From CAZGAH01 sp964523295 (GTDB taxonomy: Bacteria; Desulfobacterota; Desulfovibrionia; Desulfovibrionales; Desulfovibrionaceae), in assembly GCA_964523295.1 (NCBI GenBank), contig CAZGAH010000092.1:1-16710 (forward strand): a stretch of DNA of 16,710 nt. Direction: 5' to 3'. The position numbers and the translations under genes are program-made. Position 1 is the stretch's first letter; the number at the start of each line of letters is the position of its first letter. This document shows, one piece after another, positions 7,659-15,611 of the stretch. The notes beneath the pieces were generated by a model. The model saw only the letters and a list, made by a program, of their open reading frames with translations. It ran no database searches and was not told the origin of the DNA.

Positions 7659-8402
7659 TTACGTTGTCGGGCTGTTCTGCCAGAGCACACGGGCGTATTG
7701 TTCGGGCAGACCGAGCGCGAGAATGGCCTTGGCGGTGACGGCGATGTCATAATGTACGCAGCGTACGGTCAGCAGCCGGTGGTCTGGCTCCCAGAGCACG
7801 TACTTGGATCGGCTGTCTCCGTCGCGCGGCTGGCCGACGCTGCCGACGTTGACGATGTGCTGGCAGGCGGGATCGAGCCAGTATTGCCCCTCGGTCAGAT
7901 CCTGGCGATGCAACTGCTCGCCGTCGAAGGTGACATGATGCAGCAGATGGGTATGGCCCACGAAACAGACCCTGTTTTCCAGGCCTTGGAATACCTGGCG
8001 CAGCTGTCGGTCGCTGAGGCTGAACAGATACCGGCGTACGGATTCCGGCGGGCAACCATGCACGCCGTAGAGTCCGGGCTGTATGAACGTCAGCGGGAGG
8101 CCGGGCAGCCAGGCCCGGGAGTCGTCGGACAGCAGTTTTTCCGTGATGACCAGGGCCTCGCGGGCATTGGGATTGAACCAGCAGCGGTCCTTGGGCACGA
8201 TGACGGCCCGCTCGTGATTGCCCTGCACCTGGGGGATGCGCTCGCGGCGCAGGCGTTGCAGCACGGCTTCGGGTTCGGGTCCGTAGCCGATACTGTCGCC
8301 CAGGCAGAGGATACGCGAGGCCTGTCGGGCCTGAATGTCCTCCAGAACCCGCTCCAGGGCCTCCAGATTGGCATGGATGTCCGATATGATTGCGATGCGC
8401 AT
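7659..8402 (-). CDS. Calcineurin-like metallophosphoesterase (YfcE-like)
   Basis: A 247-residue phosphoesterase of the calcineurin-like superfamily, probably cytoplasmic. The metal-binding motifs are all present: D8-x-H10 (SDIHAN), G35-D36 (LGDSIGYGP), G61-N62-H63-E64, H115 (YGVHG) and G149-H150-T151-H152. The GDSIGYGPEP and NVGSVGQPRDGD signatures fit the subgroup of small two-metal phosphodiesterases or phosphatases near YfcE/ApaH-like proteins. The substrate cannot be told from sequence; it could be a protein phosphatase partner of the neighbouring kinase or act on a nucleotide. The frame is open to 8474, but MRIAIISDIHAN is the normal N-terminus, so the ATG at 8402 is chosen; no strong ribosome binding site is seen. 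It is the first gene of the minus-strand run. Confidence 0.9.
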   Translation of the reverse strand: MRIAIISDIHANLEALERVLEDIQARQASRILCLGDSIGYGPEPEAVLQRLRRERIPQVQGNHERAVIVPKDRCWFNPNAREALVITEKLLSDDSRAWLPGLPLTFIQPGLYGVHGCPPESVRRYLFSLSDRQLRQVFQGLENRVCFVGHTHLLHHVTFDGEQLHRQDLTEGQYWLDPACQHIVNVGSVGQPRDGDSRSKYVLWEPDHRLLTVRCVHYDIAVTAKAILALGLPEQYARVLWQNSPTT

Positions 8403-8546
8403 GGACGCGTTGTACAGGGAACGCCAGCGAAGGGAAAGGGGCGGATGCAGCCTGGCCAGGCCCCGGGTTCTCATGGCTGTGCCGCGGCGGCGCAGACGTC
8501 GCCATCAATGGTCGCCGGCCAGGCAAACGCCGGTATCGGGAAGAAC

Positions 8547-8586
8547 GGCGCGCGGGCCTGCCGTATCCGGCTTGTCCGGGCGCGCC
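8547..8586. repeat. Inverted repeat with inner hairpin before the response regulator
   Basis: GGCGCGC (8547-8553) pairs with GCGCGCC (8580-8586), and inside it GCCG (8560-8563) pairs with CGGC (8568-8571). The structure ends a few bases before the AGGGA ribosome binding site of the response regulator at 8603. It also lies between divergent genes, together with a perfect palindrome CCTGGCCAGG at 8451-8460. It may be an mRNA leader structure or a binding site; the function is not shown. Confidence 0.35.
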
Positions 8587-8602
8587 GGGGAGGGAATGCG
8601 CA

Positions 8603-9373
8603 ATGAAGGAGCCCAAGGCCAGACTGCTCGTCATCGAGGATGATCCGGCCATTTTGCGAGGCCTGATCGACGTCTTCACCTTCAACGGATTCGAGGCCGT
8701 GGGCGTGGAGGACGGGGGCGAGGGATTGCAGCTTGCCCTGGACCGCCATTACGATCTGGTGGTCCTGGACGTGATGCTGCCTACGCTCGACGGCTTCACC
8801 GTTTGCCGGGAATTGCGGAAAAAAAAGCCGAGCCAGGTCGTGCTGATGCTCACGGCCAAAGGGGCGGAAGATGACGTTGTCACCGGGTTTACCGCCGGCG
8901 CGGATGACTACGTCGCCAAACCGTTTTCCCTGCGCGAACTCATGGTCCGCATCGAGGCGCTGCTGCGTCGGGCGGGCAGGCTCGCCGGCGAGGCCTGCAT
9001 CCGCTACCGGGATCTGGTTTTCGACGCGACCACGCTGACCTTGCAGTGCGGCGAGCAGTCGCAGGAGCTGACCCGTCGTGAAATGGACATCTTCGCCTAT
9101 CTGTTCGTACACCGCGACCGTATTGTCTCCAAAAAGGAGCTGCTGCTTTCGGTCTGGCACTACGCCGACGTGGACATCGAGACGCGGACCGTGGACATCC
9201 ATATTCAGAAGCTGCGCAAAAAAATTTCCCGGCTGCATGGCGAGCGGCCGGTTATCGGCACGATCCGTGGCGAAGGATACCGGCTGGTCGACGAAAACGC
9301 CGAATGCGACGCGAACGCGGACGGGGATATCGACGACGCGGCAAACCCCGACGCCGCCACGACGGACGCATAA
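8603..9373 (+). CDS. OmpR/PhoB-type response regulator
   Basis: A 256-residue cytoplasmic transcription regulator. The receiver domain (about 7-125) has the acidic pair D13-D14, phosphoacceptor D56 (VVLDVMLP), T84 (LMLTAKG) and K106 (VAKPFS). The winged-helix DNA-binding domain (about 135-232) has the usual LTRREMDI, RTVDIHIQKLRKKI and IRGEGYRL elements. After it comes a 25-residue Asp/Ala-rich acidic tail that family members normally lack. The ATG at 8603 follows AGGGA with 7 bases of spacing. The histidine kinase gene starts 31 bases downstream, so the two form a cognate pair. Which genes it controls is not visible; it is divergent from the phosphoesterase-kinase-hldD operon. Confidence 0.95.
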   Translation: MKEPKARLLVIEDDPAILRGLIDVFTFNGFEAVGVEDGGEGLQLALDRHYDLVVLDVMLPTLDGFTVCRELRKKKPSQVVLMLTAKGAEDDVVTGFTAGADDYVAKPFSLRELMVRIEALLRRAGRLAGEACIRYRDLVFDATTLTLQCGEQSQELTRREMDIFAYLFVHRDRIVSKKELLLSVWHYADVDIETRTVDIHIQKLRKKISRLHGERPVIGTIRGEGYRLVDENAECDANADGDIDDAANPDAATTDA

Positions 9374-9404
9374 CCCGCGGTCAACCGTGGCAGAGGACTG
9401 ATCC

Positions 9405-11630
9405 GTGCGCCGGGTGACACTGTTTATTCTCATTTTTGGCATCGCCCTGACCATACCGCTGGCGTATCTGGTGGTGCGCGCGCATCGCGGGCTGGAGCGC
9501 GAGGAGGCGGCCGAGTTGCGCTTCTTCGCGGAAACGCTCTTCGCGCAGATGGAAGAAGAGCTGGCCCGGCTGGTGCAGCGCGAAGAGACGCGCGGCATAG
9601 GCGATTATGCCCGGCCGGTGATGCCGTCCACGCTGGACGACATGTATCAGGCGAGCCGCAGCGGCGGACTCAGCCCCCTGCCCGTACCCTTCATCCTCGG
9701 GTATCTCCAGAACAACCCAAACGGCACGTGCGCCGTATCCCTTCCGCCCTGGGAGCAGGGCAGCGACCGGGCGCAATGGGAAGAGAACTCCCGGCGTCTG
9801 GCCGAGGCCAACGCCGGATTCAATCGCAAGCGCTCCATCATTGCCGAGGTTACGGATATCCTGGACCTGCCGCAGTCCCCGGCCAGCGGCGCAAGCGCCA
9901 CATCCGGGACGCGTCGCGAGTCGGCGGCCGAGTCCAGCGTTGCCGATAAATATCTCGACCGCGAGCGCATCCGCAAATCCAAGACAGCGCTGGGACAGGA
10001 AAAGAGCCGCGTCGAACGCCTCACCCCGGCTCAGGCGCTCAATCTGGCCCGCAAGGAGGCCTTGCCCACGCCGCCGCCGGCCGCAGCGGGAGCGAAGTCC
10101 GCCCGGCGGCCTGGCAGTCCGCCCCCGGCAAAGGCCCTGGACGAGCCTCCGGATACGGGGACAGGTGTCATGCCCGTGCCGGCGTTGTCGGACACGCCGC
10201 GACCGGCGAGCAGAGTGGCACAGGAAGAGGCGAAAGGCGGGGCTGAGCCCGGGGATTCGTCGCCTCCGGATCCTCCGGTCGGTTCCGGCACGGGCGCGAC
10301 GCCGCCCGGGGTGGCAGGCGGCCTTCCGACCGCAACGAAGGATCAGCCCGCGGGTGAAACCGGGGCCTCGCTCCCGGGCCAGCCGGCGCCAACCCTGTCC
10401 GCGGCGTCGGGAGAGTCTTCCTCGCCCGGGGATATCCTGGCCAAGGGCGAGGGCTCCTCTGCCCGCGAAGCCGATCCTCCCCCGACGCTGCAAGTGGAAG
10501 TCGATCCGCTGCAATCGATGTTCGTGGCCCCGGACCTGGTCTATGTCTTCAGACGGATCGTTCTCGACAGCGAGGTGTACCGTCAGGGATTCGTGGTCAA
10601 TGTTCCCGCATTTCTCGATTATCTGGCCAGAACGCACTTTTCGGATCAGCCGATGGCGCGTTTCGCCAGCCTGAAACTGGCCGCCCGGGAGGGCAATTTC
10701 GAGCACGCGTCCATTCTGGTCGGAACCCCGGCACAGTCCGCGAGCCCGGTTTTTCGGCTCAAAAGACATTTTCCCCGCCCTTTCGCCTTTCTCCAGGCGA
10801 CGCTGTCCTGCGAGCACATTCCCGCGTCGGAAGGGCGCAAGACGCTCTCTTTGATGACCGTGGCCCTGGCGGCAGTCTTTTTGCTAGGCCTGTTCGCCAT
10901 ACACAAAAGCGTCGCCCTGGTGGTCGAGCTTTCTGAACGCAGGGCCGGTTTTGTCTCTTCGGTAACGCACGAGCTCAAGACTCCGCTGACCAGCATCCGC
11001 ATGTATATCGAGATGCTGGAGAGCGGCATGGCCAGCGACCCGCAGCGTGAGGCCGACTATTACCGCATCATCAAGTCCGAGACGGGCCGGCTCGCCCGGC
11101 TCATCAACAACGTGCTCGAGTTTTCGCGTCTGGAACGCCGGCAGCGCAAGCTGGATTGCAAACCCGGCGATCTTGGCGACGTCGTGGACGAAGTACACGG
11201 TATCATGTCCGAGAAACTGCGCCTGGAAGGGTTTTCGCTGCGTATCGATCTGCAGCCCGTGCGCTGCCGGTACGACCGGGAGGCCATGGTCCAGGTTCTG
11301 CTCAATCTCCTGGAAAACAGCATCAAGTTCGGCAAGACGTCACCCCGACGTGAGCTTTGTCTCGGGGTGCGGCCGGAAGGCAATCGCGTGCTGGTGACCG
11401 TCGCAGACAGCGGCCCGGGAATCCCGCGTCATGCGCTCCGGCGCGTGTTCGATGATTTCTATCGCGTCGATGATTCCCTGACCCGAAAGACCCAGGGCGC
11501 GGGCATCGGTCTGTCCCTGGTGAGGACCTTTGTCACCGCCATGGGCGGCAAGGTTCAGGCGCAGAACAACCCGGAGGCGGGGTGTACGTTCACTATCGAC
11601 CTGCCGGCTGCGCCGGACGCGCAGGCCTGA
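9405..11630 (+). CDS. Membrane sensor histidine kinase with low-complexity sensor insert
   Basis: The partner kinase of the upstream regulator, 741 residues. There is a first membrane helix at about 4-24, a very long extracytoplasmic region (about 25-478), a second helix at about 480-502, then the kinase core directly, with no obvious HAMP domain. H522 in SSVTHELKTPL is the phosphorylated histidine. The ATPase domain has an N box (LLNLLENSIKF), a G1 box (DSGPGIP) and a G2 box (GAGIGLSLV). Inside the sensor, about 217-362 is Pro/Ala/Gly/Ser-rich low-complexity sequence that looks disordered, flanked by more ordered parts (about 25-160 and 363-478). The start is GTG at 9405 after GAGG. The C-terminal half is typical; the sensor is not recognised. 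Confidence 0.95.
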   Translation: MRRVTLFILIFGIALTIPLAYLVVRAHRGLEREEAAELRFFAETLFAQMEEELARLVQREETRGIGDYARPVMPSTLDDMYQASRSGGLSPLPVPFILGYLQNNPNGTCAVSLPPWEQGSDRAQWEENSRRLAEANAGFNRKRSIIAEVTDILDLPQSPASGASATSGTRRESAAESSVADKYLDRERIRKSKTALGQEKSRVERLTPAQALNLARKEALPTPPPAAAGAKSARRPGSPPPAKALDEPPDTGTGVMPVPALSDTPRPASRVAQEEAKGGAEPGDSSPPDPPVGSGTGATPPGVAGGLPTATKDQPAGETGASLPGQPAPTLSAASGESSSPGDILAKGEGSSAREADPPPTLQVEVDPLQSMFVAPDLVYVFRRIVLDSEVYRQGFVVNVPAFLDYLARTHFSDQPMARFASLKLAAREGNFEHASILVGTPAQSASPVFRLKRHFPRPFAFLQATLSCEHIPASEGRKTLSLMTVALAAVFLLGLFAIHKSVALVVELSERRAGFVSSVTHELKTPLTSIRMYIEMLESGMASDPQREADYYRIIKSETGRLARLINNVLEFSRLERRQRKLDCKPGDLGDVVDEVHGIMSEKLRLEGFSLRIDLQPVRCRYDREAMVQVLLNLLENSIKFGKTSPRRELCLGVRPEGNRVLVTVADSGPGIPRHALRRVFDDFYRVDDSLTRKTQGAGIGLSLVRTFVTAMGGKVQAQNNPEAGCTFTIDLPAAPDAQA

Positions 11631-11645
11631 ATTATGCAAGGCTTT

Positions 11646-11673
11646 TTGACATTGTCTGGCGAGGTCTTATTGT
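11646..11673 (+). promoter_or_regulatory. Candidate sigma70 promoter
   Basis: TTGACA (11646-11651, perfect -35) is followed after 16 bases by TATTGT (11668-11673, 4 of 6). It lies just after the histidine kinase stop and about 125 bases before the secreted coiled-coil protein gene, suggesting that gene starts its own transcript. Confidence 0.45.
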
Positions 11674-11751
11674 ACGCAAAGGAAGACTGGCCTTGGGGGC
11701 AGGGCAGTGACGCGCCGGGATTTTCCGAGCCGGAAACGGCGCATTTCAGGC

Positions 11752-11781
11752 CGGAGGGGAGCGCCCGGAACGCTCCGTCCG
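11752..11781. repeat. Leader hairpin and palindrome before the coiled-coil gene
   Basis: GGAGCG (11758-11763) pairs with CGCTCC (11771-11776), and CGGA (11752-11755) can extend the stem with TCCG (11778-11781) across a small internal loop. A perfect 10-bp palindrome, GTCCGCGGAC (11777-11786), overlaps its right arm, just before the GAGGAG ribosome binding site. It could affect translation or bind a regulator; this is inference. Confidence 0.35.
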
Positions 11782-11799
11782 CGGACGAGGAGAAAGGCC

Positions 11800-12342
11800 A
11801 TGCGCGGGCTGTGCATCGTGTACGTCGTTCTGACGGCCATGCTCGTCGCTCATGACGCGGCCGGAAAGGACAATGTCCTGATCTGGCAGCAGGGTGAAGA
11901 CAAGCAGAGCATCGTGCTCGAAAAGTCCGACCCTGCCCGGCAGCAGACCCTGGACGAGGAGACGCAGCAGCGGCTGCGCGAGGACGCCGTACAGCGCGAG
12001 GAGCGTAAGGTTCGGGCTCAGGCCGAGGAAGAGGAGCTGCGACGGCGGGCCGTTGAAGAATATGACCGTCGTTTGCAACGGCGCCTGCAACAGGCGCAAC
12101 TGCGCGAACTCGAAGACAAGAAGGCCAGGGAAGCACAGCGGGAAGAAGAACGCCAACGCGCCGAAGAGGAGCGCCCGCTGCTGATCACGCCGTGGTGCTC
12201 TACGCCCTGGCGCAGCAATCCGTACGCCCGGTCGCCCTACAGGTATGGCCATTCTGATCGCAGCTGGTATGGCTGTCCCGGCCCCGGATGCGTTCCCCCG
12301 CCTTCCACGCCCGGGGTGGAAATCAATATCCGCCTGCCCTGA
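11800..12342 (+). CDS. Secreted Arg/Glu-rich coiled-coil protein, 180 aa
   Basis: I do not recognise the family. Residues 1-22 form a signal peptide (MRG, then a hydrophobic stretch to about 17, with a likely cut near HDAAG); there is no lipobox. Residues about 45-128 are a charged stretch dense in Arg, Glu and Gln with heptad-like spacing, probably one long coiled coil. The C-terminal part (about 130-180) is different: Pro/Ser/Trp/Tyr-rich, with three cysteines (one in PWCSTPW, two in YGCPGPGC), ending in VEINIRLP, which looks like a final beta strand. The ATG at 11800 follows GAGGAG. The frame is open upstream to 11707 but without a sensible start. Likely periplasmic or envelope-associated. 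Confidence 0.8.
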   Translation: MRGLCIVYVVLTAMLVAHDAAGKDNVLIWQQGEDKQSIVLEKSDPARQQTLDEETQQRLREDAVQREERKVRAQAEEEELRRRAVEEYDRRLQRRLQQAQLRELEDKKAREAQREEERQRAEEERPLLITPWCSTPWRSNPYARSPYRYGHSDRSWYGCPGPGCVPPPSTPGVEINIRLP

Positions 12343-12418
12343 GCCCGGCAGAGATGCCCGTCGGTCCGGCAGCGGACGGGATTTGCCTTTCCGTTCGCGT
12401 CCTGTCATAGTGCCGGGC
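12343..12418. repeat. Nested inverted repeats between two plus-strand genes
   Basis: Outer arms GCCCGGCA (12343-12350) and TGCCGGGC (12411-12418) are perfect 8-bp complements 60 bases apart. Inside, CCCGTC (12357-12362) pairs with GACGGG (12375-12380) and is followed by ATTTGCCTTT, a weak T-rich tract. The inner hairpin may be a terminator for the coiled-coil gene; the outer pair would compete with or enclose it. It begins directly after the stop codon. Confidence 0.35.
12383..12411 (+). promoter_or_regulatory. Weak extended -10 promoter candidate
   Basis: TTGCCT (12383-12388) and CATAGT (12406-12411) are 17 bases apart, with a TG one base before the -10 hexamer. Each hexamer matches 4 of 6. 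It would drive the SGNH, amidotransferase and glycosyltransferase genes, but it overlaps the inverted-repeat region and is only a guess. Confidence 0.25.
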
Positions 12419-12434
12419 CGACAGAGGAGCGCAG

Positions 12435-13634
12435 GTGATCTACGGCGAATTGCATCCCCACCGGCCAGGCCGGTCCTGGCTCAGACGGCTGTTGACCGTC
12501 TGCGCCGGACTATTGGTCCTGCTGCTCGTGTTCGAGCTTGGCATGCGTCTGTTCTATCCGCTGGAATCCTTGACCGGCTATTTCGATCAGGCGACGGACG
12601 GCCGGGCCTTCCGGTTGAAGAGCAATTACAGCGGCGTGCATTCTACCAAGGAATACTCGGTCGCGGTCCGCACCAATGATGCCGGTCTGCGTGATGATCG
12701 GCCGCTCGTCGAGTTGACCAGAGCGCCGGGCCGGGTGATGTGCATGGGCGATTCCTTCGCCTTCGGCGTGGGCGTGAGCATCAATCAGATGTATTCCACG
12801 GTCCTGGAGTCGTTGCTCCAGAACGAAGGTTCGCGGTGCAGCGTCTTTTCGACCGGATTCGACAACGGCCTCGGTCCTGTCCAGTATCGGTTCTACGTCG
12901 AAAAATTTTTCAAAACCTTGCAGCCGGACGTGGTCATTGTCGGATTGTCGCCGACCACGGATTTTTCCGATCACCAGGCGATTGTCGAAGAGTGCGACGC
13001 GCAGGGCAAGGCTTTGGCCCAGAGACTGGTGAAGTTGCGCGTCGATGGCGGCAAGCTGGTCGACACCACGGTCACCGAGCAGCAGGTGCGGCTGCGGGAC
13101 TGGCTGCACAAGCGCTCTCTGGCGTTTGTCTTTTTTGATCGTGCCTTGCGGCGCTTGTTTCCCTCGCTGGAACAGGAGCACGAGACGCAGGCCAGCTCGA
13201 TTGCCCCGTTCTTTCTTCAGGCAGAGGGTTTGAGCCGGGACAATGCCATACGACCGGCCTTGCAGGCGTTGCTCGACATGCAGCGCTTTCTGTCCGAGCG
13301 GGGCAAAACGCTGGTCGTGCTCTACATCCCCGCCGGGTTCCAGGTCTCCAGGGCCTATTTTCCGACGCTGGAGCAGTTCTTCCAGTACGATCCGCAGGCC
13401 CTGGAGCAGGCCTACACGGTGGAGCAGCCGCAAACTGCCCTGGGGGCCTTTTTCTCCGCACAGGGCATCGATTGGGTAGATCCTACGCAGACGTTCAAGG
13501 CGCTCGAAGAAAAGGGGTACCGGCTCTACTCCGCGCGCGACGTCCACTGGACCCCGGAGGGTCATGCCGCCTGCGCCAGACTGCTGGCAACGTATCTGGA
13601 GGAAAAGAGGCTGGCGCAGTGCATGAAAAACTGA
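12435..13634 (+). CDS. Membrane-anchored SGNH/GDSL-fold protein
   Basis: A 399-residue protein with a single N-terminal membrane helix (about 19-38) after a basic start, so the rest is probably periplasmic. Two SGNH marks are present: block I GDSFAFG with nucleophile S107, and block V D369-V-H371 (ARDVHWTPEGH) for the other catalytic residues. A glycine and an asparagine (DNGLGP) after the second strand may supply the oxyanion hole. The family includes esterases and the AlgJ/AlgX/PatB-like enzymes that O-acetylate exported polysaccharides. The amidotransferase and glycosyltransferase downstream make a glycan substrate likely, but acyl transfer versus hydrolysis cannot be decided. The start is GTG at 12435 after GAGGAG. 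Confidence 0.82.
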   Translation: MIYGELHPHRPGRSWLRRLLTVCAGLLVLLLVFELGMRLFYPLESLTGYFDQATDGRAFRLKSNYSGVHSTKEYSVAVRTNDAGLRDDRPLVELTRAPGRVMCMGDSFAFGVGVSINQMYSTVLESLLQNEGSRCSVFSTGFDNGLGPVQYRFYVEKFFKTLQPDVVIVGLSPTTDFSDHQAIVEECDAQGKALAQRLVKLRVDGGKLVDTTVTEQQVRLRDWLHKRSLAFVFFDRALRRLFPSLEQEHETQASSIAPFFLQAEGLSRDNAIRPALQALLDMQRFLSERGKTLVVLYIPAGFQVSRAYFPTLEQFFQYDPQALEQAYTVEQPQTALGAFFSAQGIDWVDPTQTFKALEEKGYRLYSARDVHWTPEGHAACARLLATYLEEKRLAQCMKN

Positions 13635-13718
13635 GACGATGGGAAGGTCGCCAGCCAGGTCTCCGAAGAGCGGCTGCGGATTGTCGGGATCGGGGTCATT
13701 GCCGGAGGGCGTTGCCAC

Positions 13719-15611
13719 GTGTGCGGAATTGCCGGTTTTCTTCGCCTTGACGGGTGCGACGCCGCGGAGTGCCGGGATCTGGTCTCGGCAATGTCCGCCA
13801 CGCTCGTCCACCGCGGCCCCGATGCCTGCGGCGTGTGGGGCGAGGGACCCGTCTGGCTGGCCCATCGCCGCCTCAGCATCATCGACTGCTCGGAGGCCGG
13901 ACAGCAGCCGATGCATGGTCCGGGCGGCGCTGTCGTCGTGTTCAACGGCGAAATTTATAATTTTCTCGAATTGCGCGCGCACCTCCAATCTGACGGATAC
14001 CGCTTCCGCACGTCGAGCGACACCGAGGTCTTGCTCGCCGCGTATGAAACCTGGGGCGAGGACTGCGTCGGCCGGTTCAACGGCATGTTCGCCTTCGCGC
14101 TCTGGGACCCGGCCCGGAGGCGGCTGTTGCTGGCCCGCGACCGCGCGGGCAAGAAGCCGTTGTTCTATTGTCTCGCCGGCACCACGCTGGCCTTTGCCTC
14201 CGAAATCAAGGCCCTTCTGACCCTCCCGGAAATCGCCGGTAGCGCGTCGTTTGACGTTCAGGCCCTGAGCGATTTTCTTTCGCTGGGGTACATCCTGACG
14301 CCGAAGACCATCTATGCTCAGGTGCGGCAATTGCCTCCCGCCAGCCTGGCCACGGCGGACTGCGCGGATTTGACCCCCCGGCTGCGAGTGTATTGGGATG
14401 CGGCTGCGTATTATACGGCCGACAAGCTGGAGTACACGGCCCGCACGCGGGAGGATTTTCTCCAGCTCTTCTACGATGCGGTCCGTATCCGCCTGCGCTC
14501 GGACGTGCCGTTGGGGCTGTTCCTGAGCGGAGGGCTGGATTCCGCCAGCGTCGCCAGGGCTGCGGCGGCGCAGGTCGATCCCCCGCCCCGGGCCTATACC
14601 GTCGGATTCGGGGATAGCAGTTTCGACGAGTCGGCGGCTGCCGGGCGCTCGGCGCGCGGTCTGGGCATCGACCTGACCATCCTGCCGTTTGTCGATCCCG
14701 ACGCGGACACGCTGCAGCGCCTGGCCTGGCACTGCGATTCGCCCTTTGCCGACACCTCGCTGTTACCATTCTATCATTTGTGCGTGGCGACCCGTCGGCA
14801 TGTGACGGTAGCCCTTTCCGGCGATGGAGCGGACGAGTTGCTGGCCGGGTATCCGACGTATCGCGCCGACCAGTACCACCGTCTTATCGCCGCCCTGCCG
14901 CACTGGCCCTTTCGCGCCGCGCTGGCCGGAATGCGGCGGTTCGTGAGGCCGACGTACCGCAAGGTCAGTTGGGATTACAAATTGCGTCAGTTTCTGCAGG
15001 GCCATGCCTTCGATTCCGAGCGCGCGCATTACTGGTGGCGGGTTATTTTTCCGGAAGAAGAGAAACGACGGCTGCTCGCGCCGGAGTTGTGCGCGCTTCT
15101 TGGGGACTATGACCCGTACGACGAGTACCGCCGCCACTTCGTCCCGGTGCGCGGGCGGCCTTTTCTGGATCAGGCGCTGTATGTGGATTTGAAAACCTGG
15201 CTTGCGGACGATATTCTGGTCAAAGTGGACCGGGGCAGCATGGCCGCAAGCCTGGAGGTACGGTCTCCGTTCCTGGATTACCGTCTCATCGAATTCCTGG
15301 CGCGTTTGCCGCCAGAGGCCAAAATGACCCTGCGCGCGCAGAAGGTCATACTGCGCGAGGCGCTTGGCCCGACGTTGCCTGAAGATATCCTGCGCCGCCC
15401 CAAACGCGGATTCAACGCGCCGCTTCCGGCGCAGTGCAGGCCGGAAGCGCAGGGCTGGTGCCAGGGGCTGATTCACCCGGCCTTCGCTCTGGACGGCACG
15501 CGCGAAGACGTGACCTTCAAGGCCTTTTCCTTGACGATGCTCCGGAAATGGAAGTCTTTGGCAGACCGACATCTTCTGGACAGACCCTGGAGCAATGGCA
15601 ATCATGCATAG
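13719..15611 (+). CDS. AsnB-type glutamine-dependent amidotransferase
   Basis: Asparagine synthetase (glutamine-hydrolysing) family, 630 residues. The class II glutaminase domain (about 1-220) begins M-C2-GIAG, so C2 becomes the N-terminal nucleophile; HRGPDACG, the LAHRRLSIID segment and FNGEIYN are typical. The synthetase domain (about 240-600) has the ATP-pyrophosphatase loop SGGLDS at 270-275 and the SGDGADELLAGYP motif, then DDILVKVDRGSMA and LEVRSPFLD. Length and the C-terminal extension are like the AsnB relatives found in polysaccharide loci, where they amidate sugar acids or another surface substrate, rather than enterobacterial AsnB (about 554). With an SGNH protein before it and a glycosyltransferase overlapping its 3' end, a glycan role is plausible; true asparagine synthesis is not excluded. 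The GTG at 13719 follows GGAGGG. Confidence 0.92.
   Translation: MCGIAGFLRLDGCDAAECRDLVSAMSATLVHRGPDACGVWGEGPVWLAHRRLSIIDCSEAGQQPMHGPGGAVVVFNGEIYNFLELRAHLQSDGYRFRTSSDTEVLLAAYETWGEDCVGRFNGMFAFALWDPARRRLLLARDRAGKKPLFYCLAGTTLAFASEIKALLTLPEIAGSASFDVQALSDFLSLGYILTPKTIYAQVRQLPPASLATADCADLTPRLRVYWDAAAYYTADKLEYTARTREDFLQLFYDAVRIRLRSDVPLGLFLSGGLDSASVARAAAAQVDPPPRAYTVGFGDSSFDESAAAGRSARGLGIDLTILPFVDPDADTLQRLAWHCDSPFADTSLLPFYHLCVATRRHVTVALSGDGADELLAGYPTYRADQYHRLIAALPHWPFRAALAGMRRFVRPTYRKVSWDYKLRQFLQGHAFDSERAHYWWRVIFPEEEKRRLLAPELCALLGDYDPYDEYRRHFVPVRGRPFLDQALYVDLKTWLADDILVKVDRGSMAASLEVRSPFLDYRLIEFLARLPPEAKMTLRAQKVILREALGPTLPEDILRRPKRGFNAPLPAQCRPEAQGWCQGLIHPAFALDGTREDVTFKAFSLTMLRKWKSLADRHLLDRPWSNGNHA

Noticed and set aside
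11634..11855. 73-residue frame starting just after the histidine kinase stop
   Set aside because: No ribosome binding site; it overlaps the promoter candidate, the leader hairpin and the coiled-coil gene in a different frame.
12510..14732. 740-residue open frame on the minus strand across the SGNH and amidotransferase genes
   Set aside because: It is antisense to two well-supported genes, has no recognisable domain, and long antisense frames are common at this GC content.
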